Assembly (NCBI RefSeq): GCF_001676615.1
Contig: NZ_LYXZ01000027.1
Span: forward strand, 144,179 to 208,178
Direction of reading: 5' to 3'
DNA: 64,000 nt
Source of the DNA: Labrys sp. WJW
GTDB taxonomy: Bacteria; Pseudomonadota; Alphaproteobacteria; Rhizobiales; Labraceae
Part shown: piece after piece, positions 32,275 through 41,163 of the stretch
Numbering within the stretch: position 1 is the first letter of the stretch
Layout: every line of letters starts with the position of its first letter
Translations under genes and position numbers: made by a program
Notes under the pieces: model-generated
Told to the model about the DNA's origin: nothing
What the model saw: only the letters and a program-made list of their open reading frames with translations
The model's database searches: none

Positions 32275-33618
32275 TTATTCGACGCCGGCCTTCCACTCGC
32301 GCAGAGCCAGCGTCGTCTTGGCGCCGATGAAGGTGAGAGGCTGCGGAGGAAGCGAGGCCGGACGGGCAAAACCGCGATAGATGCGCGTCAGCTCGGACTC
32401 CCTCCCCATGAGGGTCTCCGCGATCGCCAGGCCCGAAGCCGTTGCATTGGAGGCGCCAAGACCGTTGCAGCCACAGGCCGCGTGGATCCCTGCCTCGACC
32501 TCGCCGAAGGCCGGGACGCTGTTCCAGGTCACGGCCATCGCTCCACCCCAGCGATATTGCATCGGCAGGTCTGCCAATGCCGGGAAGCGGCGAGCGAACT
32601 TGCCGTCATGGAGGGCACCCGCCCGCTTCAGGGTTGCCTCGCTGACGTGAAGGCCCGGATTATAGGTATAGCGCGAGCGCACCAGCAGGCGGTCTCCGTC
32701 GGCTCCCCTGATGCGCCGAAGGGTCGTTCCCATGGGCGATGCCGGCGTGGCGGCCCAGCTTCTCTTTCCCCCGAGGCGACCGGGATCGAAAGGCACCGTC
32801 ATCGAGGCATAGGTAAAAATGTGAAGCAGCTTGCCGCGGAAGAAGCCAAACCGCTCGGCATAGCCATTGTTGGCCAGCACGATACGAGGGCTTTCGACCG
32901 AACCTTGGGGAGTCTTCACGAGCCACCTGCTGCCCCTGTGCTCCAGCACCAGGGCCGGTGTCCGCTCGAACAGTTGCACGGCGCCGCCAAGGCTGTCGGC
33001 AAGCCCCCGGATATAGGCCGCAGGCTGGACGATCAACGTACCCGGCATGTAGATGCCGGAACTGAAGGCCTTCGAACCTGTCACCTGAGCGGCAGCCTTG
33101 GCGTCCAGCATGGTATGCGCCTCGCCAAGCCTGCCGAGCTGCGCCGCATAGTCGGCGATATGCCGGTCACCTTCCGGCGTCATCGCGAGATTGTAGCGGC
33201 CGCAACGATCGAGCGTGTCGGGACCCCAGCCTTGCTCACGGGCCAATTCGTCGGCAAAGCTCACCGCGCAACGCTGCAGCGTCACGTGGTCACGACTCTT
33301 CTGGATTGAATCGCCGCCATAGTCCTCCGACGACACCTCATGCGGCAGGTCGATGATGAAGCCAGAATTTCGACCGGCAGGACCATCGCCCACGACGGAA
33401 GCCTCCAGGACGACGACCTTCAGCGTCGGGTCGATCTGTACCAACCGCCGAGCGGCGGAGAGACCGGCGAAGCCGCCTCCGATCACCGTAACGTCAGCCG
33501 TGATCGACTGGGTGAGAGACAGTGTCGCGGAGCGAGGTGGCAGCAGTGCCACCCAGCCACAGACTCCCGGATTTTCCGGGAGCTGGGTCGTTTTGAAGAC
33601 TTTGGCGGCGGCACTCAC
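32275..33618 (-). CDS. FAD-dependent amine/amino-acid oxidoreductase (DAO family), copy 1
   Basis: 447 residues. FAD motif ADVTVIGGGFAGLSAARRLV (41-60), DGPAGRNSGFIIDLPHEVSS, and near the end VTWNSVPAFGEVEAGIHAAC and NGLGASNATASGLA. Closely parallel to the oxidase at 29990, including the AGRNSGF signature and the C-terminal Cys. Its start overlaps the stop of DapA-like copy 1 by four bases, the same coupling as in the other pair. Probably oxidises an amine with the electrons passed to oxygen or a quinone; substrate undefined. Confidence 0.88.
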   Translation of the reverse strand: MSAAAKVFKTTQLPENPGVCGWVALLPPRSATLSLTQSITADVTVIGGGFAGLSAARRLVQIDPTLKVVVLEASVVGDGPAGRNSGFIIDLPHEVSSEDYGGDSIQKSRDHVTLQRCAVSFADELAREQGWGPDTLDRCGRYNLAMTPEGDRHIADYAAQLGRLGEAHTMLDAKAAAQVTGSKAFSSGIYMPGTLIVQPAAYIRGLADSLGGAVQLFERTPALVLEHRGSRWLVKTPQGSVESPRIVLANNGYAERFGFFRGKLLHIFTYASMTVPFDPGRLGGKRSWAATPASPMGTTLRRIRGADGDRLLVRSRYTYNPGLHVSEATLKRAGALHDGKFARRFPALADLPMQYRWGGAMAVTWNSVPAFGEVEAGIHAACGCNGLGASNATASGLAIAETLMGRESELTRIYRGFARPASLPPQPLTFIGAKTTLALREWKAGVE

Positions 33619-34508
33619 GACGCGCTTTCCTCGCGCGCAGCGAGATCTCCGAGGGCGGCCTTGAGAGTCTCGAGCTTGTCGGCCGGGAGAGCGCTCAGCG
33701 GGCGGCGGGGCTTACCGGCTCCGAATCCGGTGATCTCGGCAGCGGCATAGACCGATTGCACATAGTCGCCCTGCCAGATCAGGTTCATCGCCGGCTCCAG
33801 CAGGCGCCAGATCTCACGCGCCTCGTCCCAGCGATGCTCTTTGGCCGCCTTCACCAATGCGACACAGGTCCGGGGCGCGAAGTTGGCACCTCCCCAGATC
33901 AGTCCGCTTGCGCCAGCCAAGAGCGCATATGGCACCAGCGGATCGGCACCGTTCATCACCGGCCGCCCTGTCCGGATCAGGTCGGTCTGGGCCGCAAGAT
34001 CGCCGCTGCTGTCCTTGGCGGTGCAGAAGTTTGGAATTTCGCAAAGCCTGTCCAGCAGCTCGGGCGTGATACCGACACCGACCGCGTGCGGCACGTTGTA
34101 ACCGATGATCGGCAACCCGCCTTGCGCTGCGGCCGCATAGAAGGCAAACACGCCTTCGTCATCCGTCGGTCCCTCGAAGAAGGGCGGCAGCACCATGACG
34201 CCATCGGCACCGCATGCGGCGGCGTGACGGGTGCGATCCACCACGTCCTCGACCAAGAGCGCGGAGGTCTGCACGATGATCGTGGCACGGCCGGCAATGA
34301 TCTTCGCACCGCGCGCCACCAGGGCATCGGATTCCTCGCGCGAAAGATAGACATGCATGCCGGTACCCGAACTCAGGACGAAGCCGTCGACGCCCGCGGC
34401 AACGTAACGCTCGATGTGAGCCTCCAGGCGGTCGAGATCGACCCGCCCCTCGGCATCGAACGGCGTGGTCAGAGCGATATTGAGACCGGGAAAGGGAAAA
34501 TTGGACAT
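33615..34508 (-). CDS. Dihydrodipicolinate synthase (DapA) family protein, copy 1
   Basis: 297 residues; Lys165 (TAKDSSGD) forms the Schiff base, Tyr137 lies in IIGYNVPHAVG, and the loop reads SSGTGMHVYLS. It differs from copy 2 at each of these places, so the two probably act on different keto acids. It begins three bases after the aldehyde dehydrogenase stop and overlaps FAD oxidase copy 1. A HypD- or KDG-aldolase-like catabolic role is inferred from context. Confidence 0.88.
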   Translation of the reverse strand: MSNFPFPGLNIALTTPFDAEGRVDLDRLEAHIERYVAAGVDGFVLSSGTGMHVYLSREESDALVARGAKIIAGRATIIVQTSALLVEDVVDRTRHAAACGADGVMVLPPFFEGPTDDEGVFAFYAAAAQGGLPIIGYNVPHAVGVGITPELLDRLCEIPNFCTAKDSSGDLAAQTDLIRTGRPVMNGADPLVPYALLAGASGLIWGGANFAPRTCVALVKAAKEHRWDEAREIWRLLEPAMNLIWQGDYVQSVYAAAEITGFGAGKPRRPLSALPADKLETLKAALGDLAAREESAS

Positions 34509-34511
34509 CGT

Positions 34512-36005
34512 TTACAGCCCTTCCTCACCGGAGAGATCGAGCCAGATCGTTTTGAGCTGGGTATATTGGTCATGCGCATGGATGGAATTGTCGCGCCCAC
34601 CGAAACCTGACTGCTTGTAGCCGCCGAAAGGCGTGGCACTGTCGCCTTCGCCGAAGGAGTTGACCGTCACGGTGCCGGCGCGAAGCGCCCTGGCTGCGCG
34701 CATGGCGCGCTTGCCATTGGCGGTGAAGACGGAGGCCGCCAGGCCATAATCGGTATCGTTGGCGATGGTGATGGCTTCTTGCAGGTTCTCGACCGCGATG
34801 ACGGCGAGGATCGGACCGAAGACTTCCTCGCGGGCAAGGCGCTCGTCATTGCCCTTGAGCTCGATGATCGTGGGATGAACATAGCGCTCGCCCGTGATCT
34901 CGCCGCCATGGAGGACTTTTTCGCCATTGCCGAGGAAAGAGCGGACCTTCCCGAAATGGGCCTCCGATACGAGAGGACCAATGCGATTTGCAGGATCGAG
35001 GGGGTCGCCAACCGGCCAGTCGCCGAGCGCGGCGACGAGCTTTTCAACCAGGGCGTCCTTGACGGCCCGATGAACGATCAGCCGCGAAATGGCCGAGCAA
35101 TTCTCGCCCATGTTCCAATAGGCGCCATTGACGACATGGCTTGCCACCGCATCGAGATCCTCGGCGTCGTCCATGACGATGCAGGGGTTCTTGCCGCCCA
35201 TTTCCAGCACGACTTCCTTGAGGTTGCTGTCGGCGGAGTAATGGAGGAAGCGGCGCCCGGTCGCCGTCGAGCCCGTGAAGGAGACCGCGTCGATGCCGGG
35301 GTGACGCCCGATCGGTTCACCGACCTCCGCACCACTGCCGGTGATCACGTTGAGCACACCGGCGGGGATGCCGGCCTCCAGGGCCAGTTCGGCGACGCGC
35401 ACGGCGGTCAGCGAGGTCTCCGCCGCCGGCTTCACGACGAGCGTGCAGCCCGCGGCAAGGGCCGGCCCGATCTTCCAGGCCAGCATCAGCAGAGGAAAGT
35501 TCCAGGGGAGCACAAGCCCGACGACCCCGACCGCCTCGCGAACGACGAGAGCAATGTGATCGTTGGAGGCCGGCGAAACCTGGTCATAGATCTTGTCGAT
35601 GAGTTCGGCATGCCAGCGCAGGCACTTCACCGTCTCGGGCAGGTCGACGGTCTGGCAGTCGAGGATGGTCTTGCCGCTATCCAGGCTCTCCATCACCGCC
35701 AGTTCGACGAGATCGGCCTCGATCAGATCGGCAAGCCGCAGCAGTACCGCCTTGCGTTCGGCCGGGTGCAGCTTTGACCAACGTCCGTCCTCGAAGGCGG
35801 CACGGGCACCGGCGACCGCGATGTCGACATCCCCTGCCCCACAGGCAGGAAGCTCGGCAAGCATGGCGCCGGTTGCGGGATTGACCGTCTTGAATGTCCT
35901 GCCGCTGGTTGCCGCAACCTTCTCTCCAGCGATGACGCAGTGAGACGGAAGGGATAGATTGGCGGCAATTTGCTTGTAGTCGTCGTGGCTTAGCAAGTCG
36001 GTCAT
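34512..36005 (-). CDS. NAD(P)-dependent aldehyde dehydrogenase, PuuC-like
   Basis: 497 residues. Complete ALDH: PWNFPLLMLAWKIGPALAAG (168-187), nucleotide loop FTGSTATGRRF (243-253), Glu268 in LEMGGKNP and catalytic Cys303 in MGENCSAISR. The C-terminal FGGYKQSGFGGRDNSIHAHD resembles gamma-glutamyl-gamma-aminobutyraldehyde dehydrogenase PuuC. It would oxidise an amino-aldehyde released by the pathway to the acid. First gene of the minus-strand unit running to the GlxA-type regulator, 23 bases after the GntR gene end. Confidence 0.92.
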   Translation of the reverse strand: MTDLLSHDDYKQIAANLSLPSHCVIAGEKVAATSGRTFKTVNPATGAMLAELPACGAGDVDIAVAGARAAFEDGRWSKLHPAERKAVLLRLADLIEADLVELAVMESLDSGKTILDCQTVDLPETVKCLRWHAELIDKIYDQVSPASNDHIALVVREAVGVVGLVLPWNFPLLMLAWKIGPALAAGCTLVVKPAAETSLTAVRVAELALEAGIPAGVLNVITGSGAEVGEPIGRHPGIDAVSFTGSTATGRRFLHYSADSNLKEVVLEMGGKNPCIVMDDAEDLDAVASHVVNGAYWNMGENCSAISRLIVHRAVKDALVEKLVAALGDWPVGDPLDPANRIGPLVSEAHFGKVRSFLGNGEKVLHGGEITGERYVHPTIIELKGNDERLAREEVFGPILAVIAVENLQEAITIANDTDYGLAASVFTANGKRAMRAARALRAGTVTVNSFGEGDSATPFGGYKQSGFGGRDNSIHAHDQYTQLKTIWLDLSGEEGL

Positions 36006-36028
36006 GGTCTCTCCCGTTGGATGTCCGT

Positions 36029-36742
36029 CTATGGGTTCAAAGGCATTTCGATGCCGTCGGGCATTGCGTAGGCGGCCATGTTGCGGCGCGACAGGTCCAT
36101 GTGGGCGCGGACGATGCTCATCGCTTCATCGGGATCGTGGCGTTCGATTGCCTCGATGATTTCATCGTGCTGGCTGATGGCCAGCTCAAGCTGCCTCTTG
36201 GCTTCCGGATCATTCCTGAAAAACGTGCGGCCAATGCGGCCATGGTCGATCAGCAGCCGCCGCAAACTCGGGATCAGATAGGCATTGTGTCCGATATGCC
36301 CGATCTCGAGGTGAAACTCGTTGTTGCTGAAGATCCTTGCTTCTATGTCGCCATCCATCGCGGCTCGGCGAAAATTCTGCTGGATCTTCTTGAGATGCTC
36401 TATCTCTGACTTCGACGCATTCTCTGCCGCCAACTTGGTGGTGACCATGTAGATCATCGGCGCGACGAGAAAGAAATCGCGCAGCGACTGATAGTTCATC
36501 GCGGTGACACGAGCGGGGCGATTGGGCTCTAGCTCGATATAGCCCTCTCCCGCCATCTGGCGCATCACCTCCCGCACCGGGGGGCGCGAAAGGCCGAACT
36601 CCTCCGCGAGCGCAACCTCGTCGAGCACGGCCCCCGGTGCCAGGCGCATCGTCAGAATTCGCTGGCGCAGAGCCTCGCCCAAAGCAGCCTTCCTATCCAG
36701 GCCCGCGCTCGTCGGAAGATCGATCGGCCGTTCGATGGTCAT
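36029..36742 (-). CDS. GntR family regulator, FadR subgroup (FCD domain)
   Basis: 237 residues from ATG 36742, with GGAGG correctly spaced upstream. Winged helix at 20-80 (RQRILTMRLAPGAVLDEVAL, FGLSRPPVREVMRQMAGEGY) and an all-helical FCD domain with metal-ligand pattern (NNEFHLEIGH, QHDEIIEAIERHD, RAHMDLSRR). It heads the catabolic unit on its strand and is divergent from the betaine-type importer, so it probably regulates both. The repeat at 36838-36855 is a candidate site. Confidence 0.9.
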   Translation of the reverse strand: MTIERPIDLPTSAGLDRKAALGEALRQRILTMRLAPGAVLDEVALAEEFGLSRPPVREVMRQMAGEGYIELEPNRPARVTAMNYQSLRDFFLVAPMIYMVTTKLAAENASKSEIEHLKKIQQNFRRAAMDGDIEARIFSNNEFHLEIGHIGHNAYLIPSLRRLLIDHGRIGRTFFRNDPEAKRQLELAISQHDEIIEAIERHDPDEAMSIVRAHMDLSRRNMAAYAMPDGIEMPLNP

Positions 36743-36837
36743 TTGAAAAACCTCCAAAACTGAACCGCCCGGACCTTTGTCGTCGGGACGGCCGACCAGC
36801 CGTTCCATAGCCACCGCGAAAACGCTATAAAATTTCA

Positions 36838-36855
36838 GTAGACAATAAGTAGACA
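36838..36855. promoter_or_regulatory. Direct repeat GTAGACA with 11-bp period
   Basis: GTAGACA occurs at 36838-36844 and again at 36849-36855, exactly one helical turn apart, inside an AT-rich patch between the divergent GntR regulator and the betaine importer. Same-face spacing suits cooperative regulator binding or a promoter-overlapping operator. No other copy was found in this gap. Confidence 0.45.
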
Positions 36856-37026
36856 TTAGGTAGGATGTCAATGCCGGTCTTCGAGAAATGGTCCGGCATC
36901 GATGACGATCTGCGGGAAGGCGCATCCGCCCGACGCGATCGGGCGAGTACCCAGCCGGTGCGTGTGGGGAACCGACCGCACCGGTCGGCACCAATATTCA
37001 AAACCCAGCAGAGAGGAGTTCTACCT

Positions 37027-37878
37027 ATGAGGTCGATCATGAGGGCGCTCGGCGCGCTCGCAGTGCTCGGTCTGAGCCTGATGAGCGCGCACGCGGACGA
37101 AAAGACCATCAAGCTCGGCACCATGGCCTGGGAGGACATGCTCCCGATCACCGGCGTCGCCAAGAAGGCGCTCGAGGACAAGGGCTACAAGGTCGAGGTC
37201 ACGCAGTTCTCCGAATGGGGCATCGCCTATGCTGCCCTGACCAAGGGCGACGTCGAGGTCATGGTCTCGCAGGTCGACTACGTCGCACAGGACTATTGGA
37301 AGAAGAACAAGAGCCGCCTCGAAAAGATTTCCATCACATCGCACGGCCTCTATCAGGCCTTTGCCGTTCCCAGCTATGTCGACGCCAAATCGATCGAGGA
37401 TCTCAATGCCAATGCCGACAAATTCGGCGGCAAGATCATCGGTATCGAACCTGGTTCGGGCCTCATGCGCGAGGCGGGCAAGGCTATCAAGGACTACAAC
37501 CTCAAGCTCCAGCTTGTCGAAGGCAGCACCGCCGGCATGACAGCCTCGCTGAAGTCAGCCTTCGATCGCAAGGAACCCATCGTGGTGACTTTGTGGGATC
37601 CGACCTGGATGTTCCAGAAGTTCGAGATGAAGTTCCTCGCTGATCCCAAGCACGTTTTTTCGCCGCCTCAGTCCTACAATCTCATCGCCAAGAAGGGCTT
37701 CTCGGAAGAAAAGCCGGAGGCACGGGAAATCCTTGCCGGCGTCTATCTGCCGCTTGACCAGATCCGCGCGATCAACACGGCTGTCGCGGACGGAAAAACG
37801 ATGGACCAGGCTATCCAGGACTGGGTCGCCGCCAATGACGCACTGATCAAGCGTTGGGAGGACGTCAAGAACTACTAG
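37027..37878 (+). CDS. Glycine betaine/proline-betaine-type ABC binding protein (OpuAC family)
   Basis: 283 residues. ATG 37027 follows GAGGAG; signal peptide MRSIMRALGALAVLGLSLMS ends at AHA/DEK. OpuAC features: KLGTMAWEDMLPITGVAKKA, TQFSEWGIAYAALTKGDVEV, GIEPGSGLMREAGKAI, VTLWDPTWMFQKFEMKFL. The tryptophans in AWED, SEWG and LWDPTW are placed to form the aromatic cage that holds a quaternary ammonium group. It is the first gene of a complete importer and is followed by a strong hairpin. Adjacent proline-metabolism relics favour a proline betaine-like ligand. Confidence 0.92.
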   Translation: MRSIMRALGALAVLGLSLMSAHADEKTIKLGTMAWEDMLPITGVAKKALEDKGYKVEVTQFSEWGIAYAALTKGDVEVMVSQVDYVAQDYWKKNKSRLEKISITSHGLYQAFAVPSYVDAKSIEDLNANADKFGGKIIGIEPGSGLMREAGKAIKDYNLKLQLVEGSTAGMTASLKSAFDRKEPIVVTLWDPTWMFQKFEMKFLADPKHVFSPPQSYNLIAKKGFSEEKPEAREILAGVYLPLDQIRAINTAVADGKTMDQAIQDWVAANDALIKRWEDVKNY

Positions 37879-37886
37879 GCAGTTCC

Positions 37887-37917
37887 ATAGGCCGTGCAGC
37901 GACGCTGCACGGCCTAT
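37887..37917 (+). promoter_or_regulatory. 14-bp perfect hairpin between binding-protein and ATPase genes
   Basis: ATAGGCCGTGCAGC pairs perfectly with GCTGCACGGCCTAT around a GAC loop, nine bases after the binding-protein stop. Only TCT follows, so termination would be partial. Placement suggests stabilisation of the binding-protein mRNA so that it exceeds the membrane components. Confidence 0.65.
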
Positions 37918-37946
37918 TCTCATGCCGATATCCAGGGGAAAAGGAT

Positions 37947-39038
37947 ATGACCACAGCGGTAATGAATGCCGAGGACATCCTGTTGGACTGTCGCTCGGTT
38001 TGGAAGATCTTCGGAAAGAAGGCTCCAACTGCCATGAAGGCAGTTATCGAGCGTGGGCTCGGCAAGCGTGACGTGCTCCAGGAATTCGGCTGCGTCGTCG
38101 GTGTCTCCGATGCCAGCATCGAAATCCGCCGCGGCGAGATCTTCTGCATCATGGGTCTTTCCGGGAGTGGCAAGTCTACACTGATCCGGATGCTCAATCG
38201 CTTGATCGACCCGACAAGCGGCGAGATCTTCGTGAAAGGACGCTCTCTTTCGCAGCTCACTGCCGCTGAGCTCCGCGAAATCCGGTCTCGCCATATCGGT
38301 ATGGTGTTCCAGAGCGTCGCGCTCCTTCCCAACCGCTCGGTGCTGGAGAACGCCGCCTTCGGTCTCGAGGTCCGTGGTGTCCCCAAGGCCGAGCGGCAGC
38401 GGGCGGCCGAGGCGTCGCTCACCAAGGTCGGGCTGGCCGATTGGATGCAGCGCTATCCGCGCGAGCTTTCCGGTGGCATGCAGCAACGTGTGGGCCTGGC
38501 CCGTGCGCTCACCTCGGATCCCGAGATCATTCTGATGGACGAGCCCTTCAGCGCGCTCGATCCGCTGATCCGTCGACAATTGCAGGACGAATTCCGTCAG
38601 CTCACCAAGGAACTCGGCAAGTCAGCGGTGTTCATTACCCACGATCTGGATGAGGCCATCCGGATCGGCGACCGCATCGCCATCATGAAGGATGGCTGCA
38701 TTATCCAGGTCGGCACCGCCGAAGAGATCATCCTCAATCCGGCCGACGCGTATGTCGCCGAATTCGTTGCCGGCATCTCGCGCCTCCATCTCATTAAGGC
38801 GCATTCGGTGATGGTGCCGCTGGCAAAATACCAAGCCGGAAACGCCAATGTCGATGTGACGGCCCTGCCCACAGTGTCCCAGGCGGCCGACATCGATGAA
38901 CTCATCGACCTCACCTTGGCGCATGAAGGAACCGGCATTGCCGTGGTCGAGGACGGCAAGGCGATCGGCATCGTCACCCCGCAGAGCCTTCTGCTCGGGG
39001 TGAAGGGGTCCAGCACGACAGATGCCGCACGGCCTTAG
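37947..39038 (+). CDS. Glycine betaine-type ABC transporter ATPase (ProV/OpuAA-like)
   Basis: 363 residues from ATG 37947 (AGGGGAAAAGG upstream). The lead KIFGKKAPTAM is typical of ProV. Walker A GLSGSGKST, Q-loop FQSVALLPN, signature LSGGMQQRVGLARAL, Walker B IILMDEPFSALD, and a C-terminal CBS-like piece (GTGIAVVEDGKAIGIVTPQS) that in OpuA/ProV links activity to ionic strength or nucleotides. It couples ATP hydrolysis to import of a betaine-type solute. Confidence 0.93.
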   Translation: MTTAVMNAEDILLDCRSVWKIFGKKAPTAMKAVIERGLGKRDVLQEFGCVVGVSDASIEIRRGEIFCIMGLSGSGKSTLIRMLNRLIDPTSGEIFVKGRSLSQLTAAELREIRSRHIGMVFQSVALLPNRSVLENAAFGLEVRGVPKAERQRAAEASLTKVGLADWMQRYPRELSGGMQQRVGLARALTSDPEIILMDEPFSALDPLIRRQLQDEFRQLTKELGKSAVFITHDLDEAIRIGDRIAIMKDGCIIQVGTAEEIILNPADAYVAEFVAGISRLHLIKAHSVMVPLAKYQAGNANVDVTALPTVSQAADIDELIDLTLAHEGTGIAVVEDGKAIGIVTPQSLLLGVKGSSTTDAARP

Positions 39039-39049
39039 GGAGGATTGCG

Positions 39050-39892
39050 ATGGATATGTCAGCCTTCGCCGGCGCATTCGACAGCTGGGTGGACGATGCC
39101 CTGACCTGGGTCAGCGACAATGGCGGCTACCTGTTCGATTGGCTGCGCGCGTTCTTTGAAGGCTTCTATGGCAGCGTTCTCAGCCTGATGGCCTTCGCCC
39201 CCTGGTATGTGGTCGCAACCGTTGTCGGCCTTATGGCATGGCGGATCGTCGGTCGCTCCTTCGCCATAGGCACGGCCCTTGGCCTCGTGCTTTGCTGGAC
39301 AATGGGGCTGTGGCCACAAACGATGAGTACGTTCGCGCTCGTGTTCAGCGCCACATGCCTCGCGCTCGTCGTCGCACTGCCTGTTGGGATTCTTGCCGGC
39401 TTCGTGCCGAAGCTCGACCATATCGTCGAGCCGATCCTCGACCTGGTGCAAACTCTCCCGCCCTATATCTACCTGCTGCCGGCAATTGCACTGCTCGGCT
39501 TCGGACCGGCAACGGCGCTGGCTGCGACGCTCATCGTCGCAGCCCCGCCCGCCATCCGCCTGACATCGCTGGGCATACGCATGACGCCCAAGGAGTTCGT
39601 CGAACTCGGTCAGGCGACGGGCATGACGCCGGCCCAGATGTTCTTCAAGATCCGCCTTCCCTTTGCGCTTCCGAGCATCATGGCGGGCATCAACCAATGC
39701 CTGATGATGGCTTTCGGCATGGTCGTGATCGCCGGGATCGTCGGTTCGGGAGGCCTGGGCCAAGCCATCTACGAGGCGATACGAACCCTCGACATCGGCA
39801 AATCGATCGATGCTGCCATCGCCATCGTGATCCTGACCATCGTCATCGACCGTTTCACGCAGAACGCCGTCCCGCGCGAGGAGACAAAGTGA
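39050..39892 (+). CDS. Betaine-type ABC transporter permease 1 (ProW-like)
   Basis: 280 residues with six or so hydrophobic segments after a 25-residue lead. ProW-type motifs: ILDLVQTLPPYIYLLPAIAL, EFVELGQATGMTPAQMFFKI, AFGMVVIAGIVGSGGLGQAI. It starts 11 bases after the ATPase stop, and its own stop shares a base with the next permease (TGATG). The two permeases are paralogs and probably form a heterodimer, unlike the homodimeric ProW of enteric bacteria. Confidence 0.92.
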   Translation: MDMSAFAGAFDSWVDDALTWVSDNGGYLFDWLRAFFEGFYGSVLSLMAFAPWYVVATVVGLMAWRIVGRSFAIGTALGLVLCWTMGLWPQTMSTFALVFSATCLALVVALPVGILAGFVPKLDHIVEPILDLVQTLPPYIYLLPAIALLGFGPATALAATLIVAAPPAIRLTSLGIRMTPKEFVELGQATGMTPAQMFFKIRLPFALPSIMAGINQCLMMAFGMVVIAGIVGSGGLGQAIYEAIRTLDIGKSIDAAIAIVILTIVIDRFTQNAVPREETK

Positions 39893-40737
39893 TGGCCTCC
39901 TATTTTTCTCCCGGCGCCTGGCTCGCGCCGGGCGTCGATTGGCTCAATGCCAACTTCCATGCGGTGTTCGGCGTGATTGCAGTGATCGTCGAGGCGATTG
40001 TGGGAGGCCTTCAGGCAGCCCTTCTCTATCCGCCATCCTACGTGATCATCAGCCTTGCAGCGGTGCTTGCCGGGGGGCTCCTCAATATCCGCACCGCGAT
40101 CCTGGCCGTCGTCACACTCGGCTTTTGCCAGGTCATGGACCTCTGGCGACAGTCGATGGAAACCCTCGCCCTGGTACTGGTCGCCGTGGCAATCTCCGTC
40201 CTGATCGCTGTGCCACTCGGCATCCTTGCCGCTCGTCGACCACGCGTGGAAGCAGCGCTGCGGCCGGTACTCGACGTCATGCAGACTGTTCCGCCCTGGG
40301 TTTATCTCATCCCGGCGGTGATCATATTCAGTCTCGGCCAGGTTCCGGCCATCATCGCAACGATCATCTATGGCATCCCGCCCATGCTCCGCCTCACCAC
40401 GCTCGGCTTCAAGCAGGTGCCCAACGACCTCCTCGAGCTCGGACAGGCAATCGGCGCCGCGCCGCGGGCAATCCTCGCCAAGATCGAAATACCCTCCGCC
40501 ATGCGGACGCTTCTCGTCGGCCTCAACCAGTGCATTCTGCTGTCCCTGTCCATGGTGGTGCTTGCGGGCCTTGTCGGCGCCGGAGGACTTGGCGCCGAGG
40601 TGACACGGGGGCTCACCCGCATGGAAATGGGCCTTGGCTTGCGGGCTGGCCTTGCAATCGTCGCCATCGCCATCCTGCTCGACCGTCTGACACGGGCTGC
40701 GCTTCAGCAGGAGCGGGGAGCCGCGAGCGCCGAATGA
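39892..40737 (+). CDS. Betaine-type ABC transporter permease 2 (ProW-like)
   Basis: 281 residues, paralogous to permease 1: VLDVMQTVPPWVYLIPAVII, DLLELGQAIGAAPRAILAKI, SLSMVVLAGLVGAGGLGAEV. Its ATG overlaps the upstream stop by one base. Two-permease betaine systems are frequent in Rhizobiales catabolic clusters for proline betaine and hydroxyproline betaine, consistent with the proC and racemase relics that follow within 50-430 bases. Confidence 0.92.
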   Translation: MASYFSPGAWLAPGVDWLNANFHAVFGVIAVIVEAIVGGLQAALLYPPSYVIISLAAVLAGGLLNIRTAILAVVTLGFCQVMDLWRQSMETLALVLVAVAISVLIAVPLGILAARRPRVEAALRPVLDVMQTVPPWVYLIPAVIIFSLGQVPAIIATIIYGIPPMLRLTTLGFKQVPNDLLELGQAIGAAPRAILAKIEIPSAMRTLLVGLNQCILLSLSMVVLAGLVGAGGLGAEVTRGLTRMEMGLGLRAGLAIVAIAILLDRLTRAALQQERGAASAE

Positions 40738-40787
40738 ATGCGGCGCCTTGATCGAGTTCTTCCCCAACACCGCGGAAATCAAGGCTT

Positions 40788-41115
40788 ATGACCAACTCTG
40801 CGCGGATAGGTATCATCGGGGGAACCGGCTGGATTGGCGGTGCGCGCGCGCCATGGTCGATAGCGGCCTTGTTCCGGCTTCTCAATTGACCCTCTCATGT
40901 CGGTGCGCACCGCCACCGCGGCTTCCCGATGCAGATGGACGCAGGACAACCAGGCGCTCGTCCACACCTCCGACATCGTCATCCTCTCCGTTCGTCCCCA
41001 GGACTGGCGCGGTGTAAAAATCTCGGTGGCTGGCAAACTCATCATTTCTGTGATGGCAGGCATCTCGCTTGCAAGCATTGCCGAGTGTACCGGCTCCACT
41101 CACATCGTGCGATCA
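40788..41115 (+). pseudogene. Pyrroline-5-carboxylate reductase (proC) remnant
   Basis: ProC-like pieces appear in successive frames: MTNSARIGIIGGTGWIGGA (Rossmann start, frame of 40788), then MVDSGLVPASQLTLSCR one frame away, then TSDIVILSVRPQDW, GKLIISVMAGISLASIAECT and HIVR in a third frame. At least two frameshifts and loss of the C-terminal half mean it is dead. Intact ProC reduces pyrroline-5-carboxylate to proline; ProC homologs in betaine clusters process imino acids after demethylation. Confidence 0.75.
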
Positions 41116-41163
41116 ACCAGACGTTGTTCGCGGATCCAGTTCGGACCGAAAATGGCGTGAAAC

